A DNA stretch of 64,000 bases, from positions 29,927,873 to 29,991,872 of the forward strand of contig CM056740.1 in the NCBI GenBank assembly GCA_029844215.1. The letters run 5' to 3'. Positions 21,579 through 31,969 of this stretch are shown piece after piece. The number at the start of each line of letters is the position of its first letter. Within the stretch, counting starts at the first letter, position 1. Origin of the DNA: Przewalskia tangutica (Eukaryota; Streptophyta; Magnoliopsida; Solanales; Solanaceae). The translations under genes were made by a program, and so were the position numbers. Under the pieces are notes generated by a model that saw only the letters and a list, made by a program, of their open reading frames with translations, ran no database searches and had not been told where the DNA came from.

Positions 21579-21903
21579 TGTTACACCCCGTAGTTCCAGA
21601 GTATGTATATGAGGACGTACGTACGAAATACGACATTAAAATTGGAAAAGAAGAAAGATGTGATTTTTCGACGGAAAAGTTTCCGGATTTTGTGAAGGAA
21701 AAAGGTTCATTAATGGGAATTGGATTCCCAGATTTGGTATTCGGACTTTTTGGAATATTTGAGAATTATGGAATTTTATTTCCGAAATTGGTCACGTGGG
21801 CCCACGGGAGAATTTACGGTTTTGTGGGGCCCACTTTATTTTCGGATTTTTGGCATTCGGATATTTTCGGAAGATGAAATATTTCGGACGAGTAGGGGGG
21901 CGA

Positions 21904-21909
21904 CACGTG
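21904..21909. promoter_or_regulatory. G-box in U3 (C 5' LTR)
   Basis: CACGTG within CGACACGTGTCACC, about 185 bp upstream of the TATA box. The counterpart in the 3' LTR is at 27395-27400. Confidence 0.55.
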
Positions 21910-22088
21910 TCACCCCCATGTCGCCATGTGGCCGAATTGGTGATAGACACATGGCCTTGGACGGTTGGTAGTGGACAAGTGGCTAGCTACTTGTCCAAAT
22001 TTTGTGGTGGACATGTGGTTGGTAGAATCCACACCCACATGTCCCCAATATACACCACCCACTTGCACTAATCTTGACCCTTGAATTC

Positions 22089-22096
22089 TATAAAAA
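22089..22096 (+). promoter_or_regulatory. TATA box of the C 5' LTR
   Basis: TATAAAAA in the CTATAAAAATACCCCC context; the 3' LTR has TATATAAATA at 27575-27584. A likely core promoter of the element RNA. Confidence 0.5.
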
Positions 22097-22651
22097 TACC
22101 CCCTTAGTTGATGACTAAATTCATTCCACACTTAAAGCTTTTCCAAGCAAAAACACTCCCTCCCATTTGTTGTTTTCGTGCCCCCCCCCCTCTCTTGTGA
22201 AGTTCTCGCCCAACCCCACTTTATGTAGAATACTCCATGTATTGTTGTATAAATCCCAAATACCTTAGCCTAGTATTCCTAGTAGTATCCCAAAGTTATT
22301 TCAATACTAAGAGCCCGGGAATACTACTTTATTCCAATAGTCGCAAAATGAAGCCCTAGAAAAATCTTCATAGCTTAGATGAAGTGTTAAGAGAAGTTGT
22401 TTGGAAACTTCTAAGGGTTTCTTGGAGCGGGTTGGAGCGTCAGGAAGTGGAGCTAAACGTTGCTCAGGATCGACTTATAAAACATGGATAATTTTGGGCT
22501 TATCGAGGTAATGATCTTTGTCCCCCTATTGTAATTGGAAATTACATGTTGTAGTAATTAATAATTGAGTATAAGGTATATTGGAAGTATAATTATGAAG
22601 AATTGAACTGTATTTACAGTAGACTTGTAGTATTATTGTGGGGCAGTGTTG

Positions 22652-22673
22652 TACACGTCCGGTTAGACGTGTA
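22652..22673. repeat. ACGT inverted repeat (C 5' LTR)
   Basis: TACACGTC and GACGTGTA with a 6-nt spacer. The identical structure is at 28151-28172 in the 3' LTR. Confidence 0.7.
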
Positions 22674-23289
22674 ACTCCCCCTAGGAGTTGTTGGCTTGGT
22701 AGCGGGCCTTGATAGAGGAGGAGATTGATGTGGTTACGGGGGGGAGGTGCTGCCGAATTTTCCGTAGAATAAGGAATCTTGTATCTAGAATTATTCTACG
22801 AAGAGACCTAGAGGTTGATAGATGTTTTGTGGCCTTTATAGGTTGAAGTACTACGAGTAGCGTATTCTACTTGAAGGGTGGAAAAGGCGAGCAAGGTTAG
22901 AGTACTTTGGAGCGTTTTGCTAATTGTCGATAATCGTCGCGAGGTATGTGAACCTCTTCCTATCCTTTCTAGCATGATGTTTTGTAAACTATGTAGTACG
23001 GTAGACGTACATGTGCTAAATGAATTTGGTTGGTTTAAAACATAATGTGTTATAATAGCTTTATGGAAGTTAGTTATAACGACTTTATGTAGGTAAAAGA
23101 ATGGTTTATTGATTTTAGAAGTTAAGAGACTTGATCTTAAAAGATAAGAGACTTAACTTATAAATGACGTTTTATGAAATGTTAAGGACTTGAATTTTGT
23201 TAAAAAGTTGTGAAACCTCATTCGTGAGTAATGAGTACTTTGTTTTTAAAGAATAAGGTTTTACTGATTTCGGAAATGAGAATAAGTAG

Positions 23290-23487
23290 CGAACAAACCA
23301 CTGCAGCGTTAATAAAGGAAAATGTATTGACAAATAATTAACTATATTAAAACCAATAGAAACATCCATCTGCATAGAAGCTAAGATAAGACAAAATTGT
23401 ATTACATTTTCTAGATCATGGCTGCTTTAATAAGATTGTTATAAACAAGAATAACTACTCACACATAAGGCATATGTTACTCAATTG
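23290..23487 (+). repeat. Highly conserved LTR module (copy 2)
   Basis: It begins CGAACAAACCACTGCAGCG and ends near TTACTCAATTG. It is almost the same as the block in G (4014-4210) although the neighbouring LTR sequence differs more. Confidence 0.6.
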
Positions 23488-23693
23488 TTTTAAAAAGAGA
23501 TTACGTTATTTGATTAAGACCGTGAACTATGAAATCTTTCGAAAAAAAAAGACTTAAGTATTTATAAATATGCAACTTGAACTTTTGGAAAAGGAATGTT
23601 GTTACTTGACTTTAAAAAGGGAAAATGTGTTGGTTTAAAATGAAGGCATGGTATTGTCTTAATCTATCTTAAAAGAGGGTTTAAATGTTATGG

Positions 23694-24029
23694 ACGATTC
23701 TTTACCGAGTCCCATGGGATGGGCCGGGACATGTATTCCATACGATTCTTTACCGAGTCCCATGGGATGGGCCGGGACATGTATTCCATACGATTCTTTA
23801 GCGAGTCCCATGGGATGGGCCGGGACATGTATTCCATACGATTCTTTACCGAGTCCCATGGGATGGGCCGGGACATGTATTCCATACGATTCTTTACCGA
23901 GTCCCATGGGATGGGCCGGGACATGTATTCCATACGATTCTTTACCGAGTCCCATGGGATGGGCCGGGACATGTATACCACACGATTCCACCTCATGTCC
24001 CATGGGATGGGCCGAGACATGTTATACGT
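23694..24029. repeat. 48-bp tandem array, 7 units (C 5' LTR)
   Basis: Unit starts are at 23694, 23742, 23790, 23838, 23886, 23934 and a diverged 23982. The core is CCCATGGGATGGGCCGGGAC. Because 48 is a multiple of 3, open frames appear in several frames on both strands; they are not genes. The 3' LTR has about 5 units, so copy number changed after insertion. Confidence 0.95.
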
Positions 24030-24626
24030 ATCATACGATTTATACCTAGGCAGCGGTGAGGAAGAGTTCCACGCATGAGGATGACTTTGAGGAGTGAGTC
24101 CTGCGCTTGACATGACTACTTTTATGTTGTAAAACTGTAGTTTGGTTATCATATATGTCTCCTGTTTTATATAAACTGTTATGATTTCATTCTGATATTT
24201 TCGATTTCACATACTTCATACTGTCTTGACCTCCTTGGGGCTGCGTTCATCTGCCGCGGTAGAGGTACACCGATCGTCGATCCTCGCTCATAGGGTCACG
24301 ATTCAGCGTTTTGGGAAGCTCCGTGTCTCCGAGGCTTATCTTTGGTATAGTCCTCTGCGTTGTAGGTACTTACGTGGTATGACGGGCCCCGTCCCGTTGT
24401 TGTTATAACATTCTTAGAGGTCCAGTAACCTTTGTGGCGGGGTTGTAAAGGATGTGCTCAAATTTACAGATATATGCAAAAAGACAACAGTTTTGTTAGC
24501 CTGTTTTCTTTATCTTGCTTCATATCTGTATGTTTTTATTTCCGCTGGTTTTTCTCTGATGTTGTATCACTAGGGTGCCCAGGGTAAGGCACCAGCCACG
24601 GGCCCGGGATCGGGTCGTGACAAAAG

Positions 24627-24638
24627 TGGTATCAGAGC
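24627..24638 (+). other. Primer binding site of C
   Basis: TGGTATCAGAGC, complementary to the initiator Met tRNA 3' end, four bases after the LTR. Confidence 0.95.
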
Positions 24639-24679
24639 AGTTAATCCTCGGAAAGTGTCTGAAGTATCTAGGAGAGTCT

Positions 24680-24715
24680 TGATTATCGGTGTGTTGTGCA
24701 CCACACCAATAATCA
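24680..24715 (+). promoter_or_regulatory. Leader stem-loop with GTGCAC loop (C)
   Basis: Arms TGATTATCGGTGTG (24680-24693) and CACACCAATAATCA (24702-24715) pair at 13 of 14 positions. The 8-nt loop is TTGTGCAC, whose last six bases are self-complementary. It lies in the untranslated leader between primer site and gag, where retroviruses keep dimerisation and packaging signals. A role in RNA dimerisation is inferred. Confidence 0.65.
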
Positions 24716-24823
24716 GGAGGCTATAGGATATTTAGGATTGGTTTCCATTCTTCTCATTCTGAGATCGTGCCTTAGAGCTGTGTTATAAGTTGGACTCCCT
24801 CTGACGTATTCTTTTCACCCGTT

Positions 24824-25378
24824 ATGCCTCTACCCAAGGCAACGAGCCCGAAGGCGAGGCGAGAGGAGCTGCGAGTAGAGCACGAGAGGGTTACGAGGCA
24901 CGCCCGGCCATTATCCGAGACAGCGCTTCATTCGGGAGTTCTGACGCCGCTAGCCCGAGAGGTTTAGAGCGAGCGATAGCTATTGAGACCACGATACCTG
25001 AGCCTCTAGTCCCACGGCCAGGAACAAAGGATATTAGTTACAATGAGATGGCCCAGTTACTAGCTAGTCGGTGGCCGAAATGAGGACGGACGGAGCGGTG
25101 GTTCCAAGATACCAGTGGTTCACCCTAGATCCAATAGTCTGAGACTTCGGGATTTCTTGAGTTGCAGTTCGCCAAAGTTCTATGGATGGAGAGTTGAGGA
25201 TGATCCTCAGGGTGTCGTGCTAGTTTGGGAGATTGTTATGCTTGCGGCCAGCAGGGCCATTTGGTGAGAGTTTGTCCGACCAGAGGTAGCACGGATGTTG
25301 AGACTCAGCCTTCGGGATCGGTGGCTGGTTCATCACCTTCTGTAGTTATGCGCCCAGCAGAGCAGGTTTTGACTTGAG
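24824..25378 (+). pseudogene. gag: gag remnant of C with central deletion
   Basis: The ATG at 24824 is in the same leader context as the gag start of D, E and F and opens MPLPKATSPKARR. The frame is soon broken by stops. The DFLSCSSPKFYGW region (near 25150-25190) is recognisable. Then, near 25229, the sequence jumps directly to the second zinc knuckle (CYACGQQGH), so most of the capsid and the first knuckle are deleted. No functional Gag is possible. Confidence 0.8.
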
Positions 25379-25945
25379 CGACAAAGGGAAAGTGAGGCAG
25401 TAGTTACAGAGATATCTTCAGCCCTTAAGAGACCGGTCTAAGTCGTTATGGTAGATACATGTGGAGTGCTATGTACGGATAGCATTGTGTTAGGCGTGGA
25501 TTAGAAAACATGGGTAGTTGAAAGGGTAAGTCTGGGGACGAGAAAATGGTGAGCCTTAGAATTTATAACAGTTGGGACCTTGGATGCAAGGCCGTCTTGA
25601 GTGGATGATTTTACGGTTGGTCTTTGTCGAAGTACTTGGTATACGTAATATATATTGTGGGATAATTCCATGGATAGTGTGAGATGGAAGTGGTAGCTTT
25701 CATGACGTGAATTGGTAAGATTGTACCGGATCGGGGAACGAGAGTTTAGTACGAAGTGGGTCGGGTTGAGGCCATATCGCGAGTCAACCCGCAGCCCGGA
25801 ATGTGGTGGGGTCAGTTTGAGGTGGTCCCGCTAGATGATAGGGTCACGAGGGTGTTAGGCCCAAGTTTAGGTAACCATCGTACGAGTTTGTGGATGCGTT
25901 CGACCAGTAGTAGGGCCGATGGTCACCCATCTTGTCTTTTAGTCG
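25379..25945 (+). other. Shared non-coding internal block (copy in C)
   Basis: The same block as in G, D and E. A segment near 25825-25890 (GGTGGTCCCGCTAGATGATA onward) is the best kept between copies. It has no similarity to pol that I can recognise, and occupies the place of protease-RT-RNase H. Confidence 0.7.
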
Positions 25946-26701
25946 GATGTTTACTCGCGGAGGGTTATGCGAGATGTTGTATATCGGGAAGGTTGTAAGT
26001 GCGCACGGGTTCCTACTTTTATTTTATGGCAGCGGTGGAGCCGGTTTATGGCTATTTCTTTTCGGAGGTTTTACCAGCGGGTTAGGAACTCAGTGAGTCC
26101 CAAGATTGTATTCACCCTCGGGCGACGGACGAACAACGATTTTATCCGTATATTTGAGGATAGGTTACGCGGTGTTTTGATTTGCGGTAGCTAAGGATTA
26201 TTTTCCTCTTGTTGAGTGAGTATTATAATAGCTACCATTTCAGTATTCGGATGTCGCCTTATGAAGCCTTGTATGGGCGGAAGTGCAGATTGTCGGTCGA
26301 TTGGTTCGAGGTTGGCAAGGTTCAGATAGTTGGTTCATACTTGATTCAACAGGATGTGGGTAAGGTGAAGCTTATCCAGGAGAGGTTTTTAGCAGCTCAG
26401 AGTCAACAGAAGTCGTGCGGGTAATCGGCATCGATACTTGGAGTTCAGGTTGACGGTGGGTCTTCTTGAAGGTACCACCCCGGAAGGGTGTGACGAGATT
26501 TGGAAAGCAGTGGAAACTTAGCCCGAGGTACTTTGGGCATTTTCAGATCGTTTGTAAATAGGCCAGGTTGCCTATAAGTTAGCACTGTCGTCCGACTTAG
26601 GAGACGATGCGTCCGCCTCCCAGGTTACTATGTTTCGAAAGAGTATCGGAGATCCCTCCAGAGTGTTCCCAGTTAATGATGACCAAGTTAGAGATAGTAA
26701 C
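25946..26701 (+). pseudogene. pol: Integrase remnant of C
   Basis: It starts near GAGGGTTATGCGAGATG and runs through pieces of the integrase core to the C-terminal domain. The longest clear piece is 26209-26424 with MSPYEALYGRKCRL and VKLIQERFLAAQSQQKS. Frames shift several times and the zinc domain and first catalytic Asp are missing. No functional product is expected. Confidence 0.8.
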
Positions 26702-27033
26702 CCTGAGATTTTGGAAACTGAAGCAATGGCAGAAATGTGGTACGTATAGTAGAAGAGTTCGAGTGTACGAGGAAGGTACGACGATTAAGAAAAGAGGCTA
26801 AGATGCGTTAAGAAGATGGAAGTGTCCTTTTTATAAGTGAAGATGGGAAGAAAGTATCCTTTGGACCATGGGTGGAAGCTTTAGTGTTGTTATACACGTT
26901 GGAGGTGGTTCTTCGTTGACTCGGATGTGAGTTTTGCGCGTTTGTTGTATTATGGCCAGGTGTGGCATAATTGGTTTTGTAAGTATAGTAATGAAGACTA
27001 TACCGGTGCTTGTGTGATTAGAGACTTAGAAGG

Positions 27034-27068
27034 AACATTCGGGATGAATGTTTCTAAGGGGGGAAGAA
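27034..27068 (+). promoter_or_regulatory. Polypurine tract and stem-loop (C)
   Basis: Purine run AAGGGGGGAAGAA (27056-27068) directly before the 3' LTR. AACATTCG (27034-27041) and TGAATGTT (27045-27052) pair with one G-U-type position over a 3-nt loop. Confidence 0.85.
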
Positions 27069-28798
27069 TGTTACACCCCGTAGTTCCAGAGTATGTATAT
27101 GAGGACGTATGTACGAGAATACGACATTAAAATTGGAAAGGAAGAAAGATGTGATTTTTCGACGGAAAAGTTTCCGGATTTTGTGAAGGAAAAAGGTTCA
27201 TTAATGGGAATTGGATTCCCAGATTTGGTATTCGGACTTTTTGGAATATTTGAGAATTATGGAATTTTATTTCCGAAATTGGTCACGTGGGGCCCACGGG
27301 AGAATTTACGGTTTTGTGGGGCCCACTTTATTTTCGGATTTTTGGCATTTCGGATATTTTCGGAAGATGAAATATTTCGGACGAGTAGGGGCGACACGTG
27401 TCACTCCCATGTGGCCATATGGCGGGTGGTGATAAACGTGGCTCGGGCGGTTGGTAGTGGACAAGTGGCTAGCCACTTGTCCAAATTTTGTGGTGGACAT
27501 GTGGTTGGTAGAATCCACACCCACATGTCCCCAATCTACACCACCCACTTGCACTAATCTTGACCCTTGAATTCTATATAAATACCCCCTTAGTTGATGA
27601 CTAAATTCATTCCACACTTAAAGCTTTTCCAAGCAAAAACACTTCCTCCCATTTGTTGTTTTCGTCCCCCCCCTCTCTTGTGAAGTTCTCGTCCAACCCC
27701 ACTTTGTGTAGAATACTCCATGTATTGTTGTATAAATCCCAAATACCTTAGCCTAGTATTCCTAGTAGTATCCCAAAGTTATTTCAATACTAAGAGCCCG
27801 GGAATACTACTTTATTCCAATAGTCGCAAAATGAAGCCCTAGAAAAATCTTCATAGCTTAGATGAAGTGTTAAGAGAAGTTGTTTGGAAACTTCTAAGGG
27901 TTGCTTGGAGCGGGTTGGAGCGTCAGGAAGTGGAGCTAAACGTTGCTCAGGATCGACTTATAAAACATGGATAATTTTGGGCTTATCGAGGTAATGATCT
28001 TTGTCCCCCTATTGTAATTAAAAATTACATGTTGTAGTAATTAATAATTGAGTATAAGGTATATTGGAAGTATAATTATGAAGAATTGAACTGTATTTAC
28101 ATTGGACTGTATTTACAGTAGACTTGTAGTATTATTGTGGGGCAGTGTTGTACACGTCCGGTTAGACGTGTAACTCCCCCTAGGAGTTGTTGGCTTGGTA
28201 GCGGGCCTTGATAGAGGAGGAGATTGATGTGGTTACGGGGGGGGGGGGGGGGAGGTGCTGCCGAATTTTCCGTAGAATAAGGAATCTTGTATCTAGAATT
28301 ATTCTACGAAGAGACCTAGAGGTTGATAGATGTTTTGTGGCCTTTATAGGTTGAAGTACTACGAGTAGCGTATTCTACTTGAAGGGTGAAAAAGGCGAGC
28401 AAGGTTAGAGTACTTTGGAGCGTTTTGCTAATTATCGATAATCGTCGCGAGGTATGTGAACCTCTTCCTATCCTTTCTAGCATGATGTTTTGTAAACTAT
28501 GTAGTACGGTAGACGTACATGTGCTAAATGAATTTGGTTGGTTTAAAACATAAGGTGTTATAATAGTTTTATGGGAAGTTAGTTATAACGACTTTATGTA
28601 GGTAAAAGAATGGTTTATTGATTTTAGAAGTTAAGAGACTTGATCTTAAAAGATAAGAGACTTAACTTATAAATGACGTTTTATGAAATGTTAAGGACTT
28701 GAATTTTGTTAAAAAGTTGTGAAACCTCATTCGTGAGTAATGAGTACTTGGTTTTTAAAGAATAAGGTTTTACTGATTTAGGAAATGAGAATAAGTAG

Positions 28799-28996
28799 CG
28801 AACAAACCACTGCAGCGTTAATAAAGGAAAATGTATTGACAAATAATTAACTATATTAAAACCAATAGAAACCTCCATCTGCATAGAAGCTAAGATAAGA
28901 CAAAATTGTATTACATTTTCTAGATCATGGCTGCTTTAATAAGATTGTTATAAACAAGAATAACTACTCACACATAAGGCATATGTTACTCAATTG
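28799..28996 (+). repeat. Highly conserved LTR module (copy 3)
   Basis: The 3' LTR counterpart of 23290-23487, nearly identical. Confidence 0.6.
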
Positions 28997-29204
28997 TTTT
29001 AAAAAGAGATTACGTTATTTGATTAAGACCGTGAACTATGAAATCTTTCGAAAATAAAAGACTTAAGTATTTATAAATATGCAACTTGAACTTTTGGAAA
29101 AGGAATGTTGTTACTTGACTTTAAAAAGGGAAAATGTGTTGGTTTAAAATGAAGGCATGGTATTGTCTTAATCTGTCTTAAAAGAGGGTTTAAATGTTAT
29201 GGAC

Positions 29205-29442
29205 GATTCTTTACCGAGTCCCATGGGATGGTAGGGACATGTATTCCATACGATTCTTTACTGAGTCCCATGGGATGGGCCGGGACATGTATTCCATACG
29301 ATTCTTTACCGAGTCCCATGGGATGGGCCGGGACATGTATTCCATACGATTCTTTACCGAGTCCCATGGGATGGGCCGGTACATGTATACCACACGATTC
29401 CACCTCGTGTCCCATGGGATGGGCCGAGACATATTATACGTA
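29205..29442. repeat. 48-bp tandem array, about 5 units (C 3' LTR)
   Basis: Same unit as 23694-24029, with one unit shortened by 2 bp near 29231. Frames translating it are artefacts. Confidence 0.9.
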
Positions 29443-30064
29443 TCATACGATTTATACCTAGACTGCCGGCAGTGAGGAAGGAGTTCCACGGGCATGAGGG
29501 ATGACTTTGAGGGAGTGAGTCCCTGCCTTGACATGACTACTTTTATGTTGTAAAACTGTAGTTTGGTTATCATACATGTCTCCTGTTTTATATAAACTGT
29601 TATGATTTCATTTACAGTATTTTCCAGTTTCACATACTTGGTACCTGTTGTACTGACCTCCTTCGGGGGGCTGCGTTCATGCCGCAGGTAGAGGTACACC
29701 AGTCGTCGATCCTCGCTCATAGGGTCACAGTTCAGCGTTTTGGGAAGCTCCGTGTCTCCGGAGGCTTATCTTTGGTATAGTCCCCTGTCGTTGTAGGTAC
29801 TTACAGGGGTATGGCGGGGCCCTGTCCCGCCATTGTTGTTATAACATTCTTAGAGGTCTGTAGCACTGTTGTGGGCAGGGTTGTAAAGGATGTAACTGTT
29901 CAAATTTCTGTATATATGCAAAAAGGCAACCGTTTGGTTAGCCTGTTTTCTTTATCTTGTTTCATATCTGTATGTTTTTATTTCCGCTGGTTTTTCTCTG
30001 ATGTTGTATCACTAGGGTGCCCAGGGTAAGGCACCAGTCACGGGCCCGGGATCGGGTCGTGACA

Positions 30065-30069
30065 GCTTT
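30065..30069. repeat. Target-site duplication of C, right copy
   Basis: GCTTT, matching 21574-21578. Confidence 0.95.
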
Positions 30070-30552
30070 CCCTTCTTACCAAACCTCATCACACTCTTCA
30101 TGGGTGATACCTTTAAGAATACCCAATCATCAAGCAGAAATTCCAAGTGTCGACGTCGATTATCTGCATAAGACTTATGTCGACTCTGGGCTGCTAATAA
30201 TCTCTCCTGGATAAGCTTCACCTTATCCACAGCTTGGTGAACCAAGTCTGGACCTGCTAACGTAGCCTCGCCAACATCAAACTAACCAATCGGCGACCTT
30301 CACTTCATTCCATATAAGGCCTCATACGGGGCCATCTGAATACTAGAATGGTAGTTGTTGTTATATGAAAACTCCATAAGTGGCAAATGATCCTCCCAGC
30401 TACTCCTGAAATCAATAATACAGGCCCTCAATATATCCTCAAGTGTCTGGATAGTACGCTCTGCCTGCCCATCGGTCTGAGGATGAAATGCAGTACTGAG
30501 ACTCACATGTGTCCCCAATCCCTTCTGGAAATACCTTCAGAAGTTAGCCGTA
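30065..30552 (-). pseudogene. pol: Integrase core end and C-terminal domain of A
   Basis: Minus-strand frames 30518-30300 and 30245-30065 continue the integrase after the stop near 30553. The first holds FHPQTDGQAERTIQ with the third catalytic acid (Glu20 of that frame) and ends in MAPYEALYG. The second holds VKLIQERLLAAQS and DNRRRHLEFLLDDWVFLKVSP, then is cut by C at 30065. The two pieces are in different frames. It belongs with 30555-31307 and 21200-21578 to one broken integrase. Confidence 0.85.
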
Positions 30553-30554
30553 AA

Positions 30555-31307
30555 CTAAGCCCATCTATCTGATATAATAGATGTAGGAACCTCGTGCAGT
30601 CTCAGAATCTCCCTGATATATATCCTAGCATAGTCCTCAGTCAAGTAGGTAGTCCTGACCGGAAGAAAATGGGCTGATTTCGTCAGCCTATCAACTATAA
30701 CCCAAATGGAGTCACACTTCCTTTGAGTACGAGGCAACCCTATAACGAAATCCATATTAATCACCTCCCACTTCCAAGTCGGGATCTCTATCGGCTGTAA
30801 TAACCCACTAGGCTTCTGGTGCTCAACCTTGACCTGCTGACAATTCGGGAACTGAGCAACAAACCCTGCTACATCCCTTTTCAGGCCATCCCACCAATAC
30901 ACACATCTGAGGTCATGGTACATCTTCGTCGACCCAGGATAAATAGAATAACGAGCATTGTGTGCCTCCCCCAAGACCTGCTGTCGAAGCCCTGCAACAT
31001 CAGGTACACACAATCTACCTTCATACCTTAGTACCTCATCTGGTGCTACCTCAAATAGAGTTTCGCCCTTACGAAGAGCCGCATCTCTATACCGTACCAA
31101 AATCGGATCCTCATACTGATGTCTCTTCACCTCTTCTACGATGGAAGACTCGGCAACCTCTCGAACCCAAACTCCACTGTCACCGGAATCAACCAACCGA
31201 ATCCCAAGACTCGCTAGCTGATGTATCTCACGAACCATTTCCCTTCTATCTGGTTGCACATCTGTCAGACTACCCATAAATTTATGACTAAGAGCATCTG
31301 CAACCAC
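30555..31307 (-). pseudogene. pol: RNase H end and integrase N-terminal half of A
   Basis: A 250-codon frame. ADALSHK (residues 3-9) is the end of the RNase H region. The integrase zinc domain follows: H116 and C156 are present, but the second His is Tyr123 (YPG) and the first Cys is Phe153 (QFPNC), so the H2C2 site has lost two of four ligands. Catalytic Asp186 (NMDF) and Asp247 (ISDR) remain. The frame ends in a stop after SDRWA, where sister elements read on through Gln. Integrase would join element DNA to the genome; this one cannot. Confidence 0.9.
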
Positions 31308-31465
31308 ATTGGCTTTCCTGGGTGGTATAGAATATCAACATCATAGTCCTTAAGTAGCTCTAACCACCGTGTCTGCCGCAAGTTCAGCTCCTTCTGTCCG
31401 AAGATATATTGGAGACTCTTGTGATCCATATAGATATCCACATGAACTCCATATAAGTAATGCCT

Positions 31466-31684
31466 CTAGATCTTCAAGGCATGAATAACGGTCGTCAACT
31501 CCAAATCATGGATAGGGTAATTCCTCTCGTGCTTCCGAATCTGTCGGGACGCATAGGCTATAACCTTACCGTGCTGCATCAACATACAACCTAGCCCAAC
31601 ACCTGAAGCATCACAATAAACAACATAACCCTCTAGTCCCTCAGGAAGAGTAAGAACTGGAGTCGTCGTCAACTTATCCTTCAA
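31466..31684 (-). pseudogene. pol: RNase H domain of A
   Basis: A 72-codon piece with YCDASG (catalytic Asp25) and the NYPIHDLELTTV segment carrying the catalytic Glu62. RNase H removes the RNA strand during reverse transcription. It is separated from the RT frame by a stop just upstream (near 31687) and from the next frame by a frameshift in 31310-31465. Confidence 0.85.
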
Positions 31685-31687
31685 TAA

Positions 31688-31969
31688 CTAGAAGCCCTTC
31701 TCACAAACATCCGTCCATTGGAACTTAGTCGCCTTCTGAGTCAGCCTAGTCAAAGGCGCTGAGATCGAAGCGAACTTTTCCACAAACCTCCGGTAATACC
31801 CTGCTAGCCCTATAAAACTGCGCACCTCAGTAGGCATAGTAGGACTGAGCCATGTCTTCACCGCCTCAATCTTCTGAGTATCCACCCGAATACCGTCGAC
31901 CCCGATAATATGCCCCAAGAATGCCACTGAGGCCAACCAGAACTCACACTTCGAAAACTTGGCATACAA
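31688..31969 (-). pseudogene. pol: RT thumb/connection of A
   Basis: A 93-codon piece. KFSKCEFWLASVAFLGHII is the segment after the RT palm; GLAGYYRRFVEKFASISAPL and FQWTDVCEKGF lead to RNase H. It overlaps the previous RT frame, the shift being near 31970-31990. Confidence 0.85.

Larger units (their letters stand above)
21579..24622 (+). mobile_element. 5' LTR of C (3044 bp)
   Basis: TGTTACACCCCG to GGGTCGTGACA. It contains a G-box (21904-21909), a TATA box (22089-22096), the ACGT inverted repeat (22652-22673), a G tract of 7, the conserved module (23290-23487) and a 48-bp array of 7 units. Compared with the 3' LTR it shows many small changes at CAG/CTG sites in 24040-24480 but few elsewhere. 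Confidence 0.95.
21579..30064 (+). mobile_element. Element C: complete but non-autonomous Ty3/gypsy element (8486 bp)
   Basis: 5' LTR 21579-24622, primer site 24627-24638, leader, broken gag, shared non-coding block, integrase remnant, polypurine tract 27056-27068, 3' LTR 27069-30064, with GCTTT duplicated on both sides. The internal region is only 2.4 kb. The LTRs are close to identical over long stretches, so insertion is recent relative to A. Having no protease, RT or RNase H, it must have been mobilised in trans. Confidence 0.95.
27069..30064 (+). mobile_element. 3' LTR of C (2996 bp)
   Basis: TGTTACACCCCG to GGGTCGTGACA. It differs from the 5' LTR by a G tract of 16 instead of 7 (28237-28252), a small duplication near 28095-28125, fewer 48-bp units, and intact CAG/CTG sites in the U5 half. 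It contains G-box 27395-27400, TATA 27575-27584 and module 28799-28996. Confidence 0.95.

Noticed and set aside
23659..24152. Long repetitive open frames on both strands (114-154 codons) in the C LTR, and similar at 29194-29720
   Set aside because: They translate a 48-bp tandem array; because 48 is divisible by 3 several frames stay open on both strands. There is no start context or domain.
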